In this document: positions 7,089-11,707 of the stretch, piece by piece
Layout of the letters: the number at the start of each line of letters is the position of its first letter
How positions within the stretch are numbered: the stretch's first letter is position 1
Assembly (NCBI GenBank): GCA_027485365.1
Contig: JAIXRD010000161.1
Location: forward strand, 1 to 11,707
Length of the DNA: 11,707 bases
Reading direction: 5' to 3'
DNA from: Cryomorphaceae bacterium
Lineage (GTDB): Bacteria; Bacteroidota; Bacteroidia; Flavobacteriales_D; Crocinitomicaceae
Notes under the pieces: generated by a model
The model's database searches: none
The model's input: only the letters and a program-made list of their open reading frames with translations
Told to the model about the DNA's origin: nothing
Translations under genes and position numbers: made by a program

Positions 7089-7847
7089 TTGTACAAGTGG
7101 TTTTTAGGGGTTGGATTCCTCGTTCTTACTGGAAGAGTTAAATACGGCATTATCGGTTTTGTAATCGGTAGTATTATTGATTTCCTGAGTAGGGGGAATC
7201 AAACCAAAGCCCAAGCGCAACAAAGTTCAGGCAGCGGCTTTGAGTATTACCGTCAACGCGCAACGCAATACGATTTCCCCACGATGTTAATGGCCTTATC
7301 TGCGGTAGTAATGAAGGCAGACGGCTCTGTAAAACGTGCGGAATTGGATTACGTCAAGGGATTTTTCACTGCCCAATTTGGGAATCAATTCACTCGGGAA
7401 CACCTACAAGTACTCAAGCATTTCTTAGATAACGGACAGATTCCAATCTCTGACATTTGCAATGACATCCGGAACAGAATATCTGTTGATGGCCGCATTC
7501 AAATGGTACATTACCTCTTCCAAGTAGCTAAAGCAGATGGGCATGTGGATGATAGCGAAATGAAAATCATTGAACAATTAGCCAATAAACTGGGGATTCC
7601 AGCCATGGAATTTGACAGTGTCAAAAACATGTTCTATCGCAGTGCAGATTCGGATTACAAAATTTTGGGGATTGAAGCCTCTGCCAGTGATGAAGACGTA
7701 AAACGTGCCTACCGTAAAATGGCCATTGCCTTCCACCCGGATAAAGTAGCTCAAATGGGAGAGGAATACCAAAAAGGCGCCAAAGAAAAATTCCAACAAA
7801 TACAAGACGCTTACGAGAACATCAAAAAGAAGCGAGGAATTAAATAG
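7089..7847 (+). CDS. DjlA-like co-chaperone: membrane anchor, TerB domain and C-terminal J domain
   Basis: The protein has 252 residues. The only usable start that keeps the N-terminal membrane segment is TTG 7089: an in-frame stop lies at 7077-7079, and the next ATG is about 65 codons in. Residues about 1-35 form a hydrophobic, Gly-rich segment ('YGIIGFVIGSIIDFLSR') like the DjlA N-terminus. Residues about 60-180 are a TerB domain with its repeated metal/acidic pattern 'MKADGSVKRAELDYV' and 'AKADGHVDDSEMKII'. Residues about 188-250 are a J domain with HPD at 216-218 and the QDAYENI helix end. The order matches E. coli DjlA (271 residues), a membrane-bound J protein that stimulates the DnaK ATPase. 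It follows htpG by 23 nt with no promoter visible between them, so the two are probably co-transcribed. The weak TTG start may hold its level below that of HtpG. It ends 3 nt from the convergent ChaN-like gene. Confidence 0.9.
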   Translation: MYKWFLGVGFLVLTGRVKYGIIGFVIGSIIDFLSRGNQTKAQAQQSSGSGFEYYRQRATQYDFPTMLMALSAVVMKADGSVKRAELDYVKGFFTAQFGNQFTREHLQVLKHFLDNGQIPISDICNDIRNRISVDGRIQMVHYLFQVAKADGHVDDSEMKIIEQLANKLGIPAMEFDSVKNMFYRSADSDYKILGIEASASDEDVKRAYRKMAIAFHPDKVAQMGEEYQKGAKEKFQQIQDAYENIKKKRGIK

Positions 7848-7855
7848 CGTTTAAT
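7839..7855. terminator. Small AT-only hairpin between convergent gene ends
   Basis: ATTAAA (7839-7844), a 5-nt spacer and TTTAAT (7850-7855) form a perfect 6-bp inverted repeat that contains both convergent stop codons. The stem is all A-T and has no U-tract, so it is a weak candidate for a bidirectional terminator and may be chance. Confidence 0.15.
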
Positions 7856-8720
7856 GTGTTCGGGTCATTTGTTCGGGAACACAAATAATAAAATCAGCTT
7901 TACCCAAATGTTCTTTTTCCAAGGCATTGATATCGGTTTGGGTTACCGTAGAAATCGTGGTGATGCGTAAATCCGGTTTTGCCTTCAACAGATACCACAT
8001 GATTCCTTGGTAAAAATCACTGTGATACGCTCCATTGTAATGCATGAAAAAAGTAGCAGGCTTTAGATTGGCTAAAATAAACTTAGCCATGGTCGCATCC
8101 TTAAATGCCTGACTTTCCACCATGTAACTTCCTTTTGAACCCGAAGGCATGTGAGAAGCCATTTCTCTTAAGGACTTATACTGCGAAAGATTCGTGTCTA
8201 ATTCAAAGAAGGGATCTGCCATTTGGCTTAAAATAAGTGGAGACAAGGTATCGAAGGCTGAACGTCCTTTCTTAAACATCAGGCTGGCATATTTACGTTG
8301 AATGTTATCAGCGATGCAGGGAAGCTTATTTGTTTTTGCAAATTCGATCAGGGGCGCGTAATCCGTTTCATAATTAGGCCACAAGCGCAGTGAATCTTTT
8401 AACGATTTTTCCGGGATTCCACCGTTCAGATAGCGCGATAAAACGGCTTGTTGGTCTTGCTCAAACATTTCAAACCCCAACATGAGATTAGCTCCGTGTT
8501 GATCGAAGGCATCCTGCGTTAATTCCAACTGCAACCAATGTACAATGGGATTGTCATGATATTCACCAAAAAGCACCAAATTTCCTGCTAAACTTTTCGA
8601 TTTGAGGTCTTTGTACTTTACAGCCTTTCCTTTGGCATTATAAATCACAAAGGCTTTATCGTGTTGACTAAAACAAAAGGAAGCCCACACGAAGCAACAA
8701 CATATCAATAAAATTTTCAT
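7851..8720 (-). CDS. Secreted ChaN-family (haem-binding, iron-regulated type) protein
   Basis: The protein has 289 residues, the usual ChaN length. ATG 8720 is followed by a signal peptide, 'MKILLICCCFVWASFCFSQ', probably cleaved after Gln19. I see no clean lipobox, although many ChaN homologues are lipoproteins. The mature part shows the family's opening 'LVLFGEYHDNPIVHWLQLEL', then 'GFEMFEQDQQAVL', 'ADNIQRKYA' and 'FMHYNGAYHSDFYQGIMWYL', which identify the Cofac_haem_bdg/ChaN fold. Characterised ChaN from Campylobacter binds haem and is an iron-regulated envelope protein; haem binding here is inferred. It lies 35 nt downstream of sufD on the same strand, so it may be read through from sufBCD or use its own promoter at about 8736-8767. 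Its neighbours suggest a role in iron or haem handling. It ends 3 nt from the convergent DjlA-like gene. Confidence 0.85.
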   Translation of the reverse strand: MKILLICCCFVWASFCFSQHDKAFVIYNAKGKAVKYKDLKSKSLAGNLVLFGEYHDNPIVHWLQLELTQDAFDQHGANLMLGFEMFEQDQQAVLSRYLNGGIPEKSLKDSLRLWPNYETDYAPLIEFAKTNKLPCIADNIQRKYASLMFKKGRSAFDTLSPLILSQMADPFFELDTNLSQYKSLREMASHMPSGSKGSYMVESQAFKDATMAKFILANLKPATFFMHYNGAYHSDFYQGIMWYLLKAKPDLRITTISTVTQTDINALEKEHLGKADFIICVPEQMTRTH

Positions 8721-8735
8721 AGCGTAGATTTCTTA

Positions 8736-8767
8736 CGAAGGTAAGTAATCTGAACTTAACCTAACAA
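8736..8767 (-). promoter_or_regulatory. Possible promoter for the ChaN-family gene
   Basis: On the minus strand a -33-like CTTG (TTG at 8767-8765) is separated by 21 nt from TACCTTCG (8743-8736). The latter matches 5 of 6 fixed bases of the Bacteroidota -7 box TAnnTTTG. The spacing fits the 19-21 nt norm, and the box lies 15 nt before the ATG. The upstream half falls inside the end of sufD. Confidence 0.3.
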
Positions 8768-9958
8768 GGAATGCAATGCCTCTTGAATGTGGCTAGACTT
8801 TACGGTACCTACGATTTCAGCCATAAATCCCTTGATGAGCATATCGGTAGCTTTAGATTCACTAATTCCCCGAGCTCTAAGAAAAAACAAGGCTTGTTGA
8901 TCAAGTTGTCCGGTGGTTGAACCGTGAGAACATTTAACATCATCCGCATAAATTTCCAGTTCCGGTTTAGCATTGATTGTCGCTGAATCCGATAATAGAA
9001 TGTTCTTATTGGATTGGTATGCGTTGATTTTCTGCGCGTCTTGATACACCTTCACTTTCCCATTGAAAACCCCGGTGGCTTTATCTGAAAGCACGCCTTT
9101 ATAATTCTCATCCGATGTGCAATTCGGAGCGGTATGATGCACATAAGTGTGGTTGTCAATGTGGTTGTTTTCTCGGCCAATGAATGCGCCGTACAGTTGT
9201 GTATGAGTGCCTTCTTCTTGGGAAAACACCTCCACGTCATTGCGCGTAAAATGGGTATTTGCTGTAAGGGTTTGTAAGGCAAACGTACTGTCTTTTTGTT
9301 GGTAGATCCGTTGCGTATGGAACCCGTAATGTGTTCCATTGGTTTGTTGTAACATGTCTGTATGGAGATCCGCCCCTACTCCAATAAAGAAATCGAAAAG
9401 CACATTGGCATATGTATCTTGGCTCGTTCCCTCAAAGAACACCTCCAATTGAGCACTGGCGTGATTACCCAAAACGAATTGATGATGTAAAATCAAGCCG
9501 GTATGTTCACCTTGAATGCGATGGATTATTCGTATTGGCTTGATAATTTTAGTATTAGCATCAACGCGTATGGCTACTCCACCTTGAGCGGTTAATGCAT
9601 TGATATGTTGTACATGCCCCTGGAGCGTGCATGCATTCCATGCGGTGGTATCAAGCGCACCAGAAAAATCAATATGTAATCCCGTGATTGGTTCAGCACA
9701 ATGCCACGTTTCATTTTCAAAAATAATATCAATCGTTTCGGAAGAAGGAAGCGGGTTTGCGGGTTGATTAATTTTTACGGGGCTTAATTTCAGTGCCGCC
9801 ACTCGACCAAGCCGCGTATATTTCCAAGCCTCGTCACGTGTCGTTGGAAAATGATGTTGGAATTCAACCCCGTCCCTTGCTGCCTGTAAAAGTGCGGTCG
9901 GGAGCTTCAGTTGTGTTGGCTCAAGTTGCTTACAAAAATCGATTAATGTACCACTCAT
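8756..9958 (-). CDS. sufD: Fe-S cluster assembly scaffold subunit SufD
   Basis: The protein has 400 residues, normal for SufD. The N-terminal helical part has the family motif 'RDEAWKYTRLG' (about 41-51). The middle is beta-helix, and the C-terminal block 'YADDVKCSHGSTTGQLD' followed by 'FFLRARGISESKATDMLIKG' is diagnostic. Cys343 and His345 in that block correspond to E. coli Cys358 and His360, where His360 takes part in de novo cluster assembly with SufB. SufD lacks enzyme activity itself and completes the cytosolic SufBC2D complex. Its ATG shares its A with the sufC stop (TAATG on the coding strand), so translation is probably coupled to sufC. No sufS cysteine desulfurase gene follows; the ChaN-like gene does. 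Confidence 0.97.
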   Translation of the reverse strand: MSGTLIDFCKQLEPTQLKLPTALLQAARDGVEFQHHFPTTRDEAWKYTRLGRVAALKLSPVKINQPANPLPSSETIDIIFENETWHCAEPITGLHIDFSGALDTTAWNACTLQGHVQHINALTAQGGVAIRVDANTKIIKPIRIIHRIQGEHTGLILHHQFVLGNHASAQLEVFFEGTSQDTYANVLFDFFIGVGADLHTDMLQQTNGTHYGFHTQRIYQQKDSTFALQTLTANTHFTRNDVEVFSQEEGTHTQLYGAFIGRENNHIDNHTYVHHTAPNCTSDENYKGVLSDKATGVFNGKVKVYQDAQKINAYQSNKNILLSDSATINAKPELEIYADDVKCSHGSTTGQLDQQALFFLRARGISESKATDMLIKGFMAEIVGTVKSSHIQEALHSLLG

Positions 9959-10704
9959 TACTCCGCTGATTTAATCCAATCGTATCCTTTTTCTTCCAAT
10001 GCTAACGCTAATTCTTTTCCGCCAGTTTTTACAATTTTCCCATCGTAAAGCACGTGAACGAAATCAGGAATAATATAATCCAGTAGGCGCTGATAGTGGG
10101 TAATTACAAGGGTGGCATTTTCCTTAGATTTTAAGGCATTTACCCCACCGGCTACGATCCGAAGGGCATCAATATCCAAGCCTGAATCGGTTTCATCCAG
10201 CACTGCTAATTTAGGTTCAAGCATTGCCATTTGAAAAATCTCATTGCGCTTTTTCTCACCGCCAGAAAACCCTTCGTTCACGGCCCGAGAAGCCAAGGAC
10301 GCATCAAGGGCTACCAAGGCTGATTTTTCTTTTACTAAACTTAAAAAGTCTTTGGCTGAAAGCGCGGATAAGCCTTTATGTTCACGTATTTCATTGATGG
10401 CAGTTTTCAAAAAATTCACATTCGAAACGCCTGGAATTTCTACCGGGTATTGAAATGCTAAAAACAGGCCTTCTCGTGCACGCTCTTCAATGGATAAATC
10501 AAGCAGATCTTGGTCTTCAAACGTAATTGTTCCGGAAGTAACTTCATAATCTTCCTTACCCGCAAGCACACTCGCCAGGGTACTTTTTCCAGCACCATTC
10601 GGTCCCATAATCGCATGAACCTCTCCGGCATTTATTTCAAGGCTCAAGCCTTTTAAAATTTCTGTCCCATTAATGGACGCATGTAAATCTGTTATTTTCA
10701 ACAT
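9958..10704 (-). CDS. sufC: Fe-S cluster assembly ATPase SufC
   Basis: The protein has 248 residues, identical in length to E. coli SufC. ATG 10704 was chosen because 'MLKITDLHASING' is the family N-terminus and the key residues then fall on E. coli numbering: Walker A GPNGAGKST with Lys40, Walker B 'AVLDETDSGLD' with Glu171, and His203 in 'ITHYQRLL'. An upstream GTG at 10728 would add eight residues and overlap sufB. The signature is 'FSGGEKKRNE' (146-155), the SufC-type variant. SufC is an ABC-type ATPase without a membrane domain; its dimerisation on SufB-SufD drives the conformational change that exposes the cluster assembly site. It lies 13 nt after sufB and has a 1-nt stop/start overlap with sufD. 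Confidence 0.98.
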   Translation of the reverse strand: MLKITDLHASINGTEILKGLSLEINAGEVHAIMGPNGAGKSTLASVLAGKEDYEVTSGTITFEDQDLLDLSIEERAREGLFLAFQYPVEIPGVSNVNFLKTAINEIREHKGLSALSAKDFLSLVKEKSALVALDASLASRAVNEGFSGGEKKRNEIFQMAMLEPKLAVLDETDSGLDIDALRIVAGGVNALKSKENATLVITHYQRLLDYIIPDFVHVLYDGKIVKTGGKELALALEEKGYDWIKSAE

Positions 10705-10717
10705 ATGCTTTTCAATT

Positions 10718-11707
10718 CTATCCAACACTTCCTTCTAAACTAATACTCAATAACTTTTGTGCCTCAACCGCAAATTCCATTGGTAATTGATTGAGCACTT
10801 CTTTACAATATCCATTAACGATCAAGCTAATGGCTTTTTCTTCCGAGATCCCTCGTTGCTGACAGTAGAACAATTGGTCCTCTCCGATTTTCGAGGTGGT
10901 TGCCTCATGTTCAATTTGTGCTGAAGCATTTTTACATTCTATATATGGAAAAGTATGTGCCCCGCATATACTGCCCATCAATAAGGAATCACATTGAGAG
11001 AAATTCCTTGCATGATCCGCTTGTTTGTGTATCTGAACAAGACCTCGATAGGAATTTTGGGACTGTCCGGCCGAAATACCTTTAGATATAATGGTGCTTT
11101 TGGTATGTTTACCCAGGTGAATCATTTTGGTGCCTGTATCTGCTTGCTGAAAATTATTCGTCACCGCAACAGAAAAGAACTCCCCTACCGAATAATCCCC
11201 TTTCAGAATACACGAAGGATATTTCCACGTAACGGCGGAACCGGTTTCTACTTGTGTCCATGAAATTTTCGCGTGGGCTTCACACAGGCCACGTTTCGTA
11301 ACAAAATTAAATACCCCACCTTTTCCGTTCTTATCACCAGGATACCAATTTTGAACGGTTGAATACTTAATTTCTGCATTGTTCAATGCGATTAATTCAA
11401 CTACCGCGGCATGGAGTTGGTTTTCATCCCGCTGAGGGGCTGTACACCCTTCTAAATAGGAAACATAGGATGACTCGTCCGCGATGACTAAGGTACGCTC
11501 AAATTGACCTGTCCCCCCGGCATTGATTCGAAAATAGGTAGACAATTCCATGGGACAGCGAACTCCTTTTGGGATATAACAAAAAGATCCATCCGAGAAA
11601 ACGGCTGAATTCAGTGCAGCGTAAAAATTATCGGTTGTTGGAACCACGGTTCCTAAATATTGTTTGACTAAGTCCGGATGTTCTTGAACAGCCTCTGAAA
11701 AGGAACA
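10718..11707 (-). CDS. sufB: Fe-S cluster assembly scaffold subunit SufB, 5' end beyond the window
   Basis: The frame is open to the right edge, and 329 C-terminal residues are visible, with about 165 N-terminal residues missing if it aligns with E. coli SufB without gaps. Characteristic blocks are 'FCYIPKGVRCPMELSTYFRI', 'YLEGCTAPQRDENQLHAAVV', 'GGVFNFVTKRG', 'CGAHTFPYIECKN', 'EHEATTSKIGEDQLFYCQQR' and the ending 'EAQKLLSISLEGSVG'. The Cys at nt 11444-11446 (EGCTAP), the Cys at 10991-10993 (SQCDS) and the His-Glu pair at 10904-10909 have the same spacing as E. coli Cys254, Cys405, His433 and Glu434, the sulfur entry and cluster-forming residues. The scaffold should therefore be active. The GTG at 11647 is internal, not the start. 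The gene is the first visible member of a sufB-sufC-sufD run ending in TAG at 10718. Confidence 0.97.
   Translation of the reverse strand, partial: CSFSEAVQEHPDLVKQYLGTVVPTTDNFYAALNSAVFSDGSFCYIPKGVRCPMELSTYFRINAGGTGQFERTLVIADESSYVSYLEGCTAPQRDENQLHAAVVELIALNNAEIKYSTVQNWYPGDKNGKGGVFNFVTKRGLCEAHAKISWTQVETGSAVTWKYPSCILKGDYSVGEFFSVAVTNNFQQADTGTKMIHLGKHTKSTIISKGISAGQSQNSYRGLVQIHKQADHARNFSQCDSLLMGSICGAHTFPYIECKNASAQIEHEATTSKIGEDQLFYCQQRGISEEKAISLIVNGYCKEVLNQLPMEFAVEAQKLLSISLEGSVG

Noticed and set aside
7857..7877. Direct repeat TGTTCGGG (7857-7864 and 7870-7877)
   Set aside because: Short, only two copies, inside the C-terminal coding region of the ChaN-like gene; consistent with chance.
9052..9339. 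95-codon minus-strand open frame inside sufD
   Set aside because: It lies wholly within sufD in another frame, and its residues read like out-of-frame sequence with no domain; the sufD frame is fully conserved.
10705..10728. GTG start for SufC
   Set aside because: ATG 10704 gives exactly 248 residues with Lys40, Glu171 and His203 on E. coli numbering; the extension is not conserved.

Overview
The window looks like chromosomal DNA from a Bacteroidota member, most likely Flavobacteriales. Four things point there: protein-family types (HtpG and SufB/C/D of Bacteroidota style, and a secreted protein with the Bacteroidota 'GCTDP..TNY...A...DGSC' motif), AT-rich sequence, A-rich leaders in place of Shine-Dalgarno sites, and very tight packing with several overlapping genes. 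No mobile element, CRISPR array, tRNA or rRNA was seen. No gene-free stretch exceeds about 140 bp. Most of the window is core, vertically inherited content.

Layout. (1) Positions 2-2998, plus strand: the 3' end of an MsbA/MdlB-type ABC exporter half-transporter; a cytoplasmic periplasmic-binding-protein-fold protein of the Ca3427/THI5-like type (14-nt overlap); and a secreted beta-propeller-like protein that may be a type IX secretion cargo (22-nt overlap). (2) Positions 2995-5030, minus strand: a polytopic membrane protein of unknown function, possibly a GT-C-type glycosyltransferase, followed by a YdfG-like short-chain dehydrogenase (22-nt overlap). The dehydrogenase meets the secreted-protein gene tail to tail, and the two share the palindromic stop TTAA. 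(3) Positions 5170-7847, plus strand: htpG (Hsp90), then 23 nt later a DjlA-like TerB/J-domain protein with a TTG start, forming a likely chaperone/co-chaperone pair. A 12-bp imperfect hairpin lies in the divergent region upstream of htpG. (4) Positions 7851-11707, minus strand: sufB (5' end missing), sufC and sufD for Fe-S cluster assembly, then a secreted ChaN-like haem-binding-family protein.

How they fit together. The suf genes form the SufBC2D scaffold. SufB residues matching E. coli Cys254, Cys405, His433 and Glu434 are visible, as are SufC Lys40, Glu171 and His203 and the SufD Cys-x-His pair, so the machine should be functional. ChaN downstream may add an iron/haem link. HtpG and the J protein belong to protein quality control. 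No clearly new system stands out. The least explained items are the cytosolic Ca3427-like protein, the membrane protein, and the hairpin upstream of htpG.
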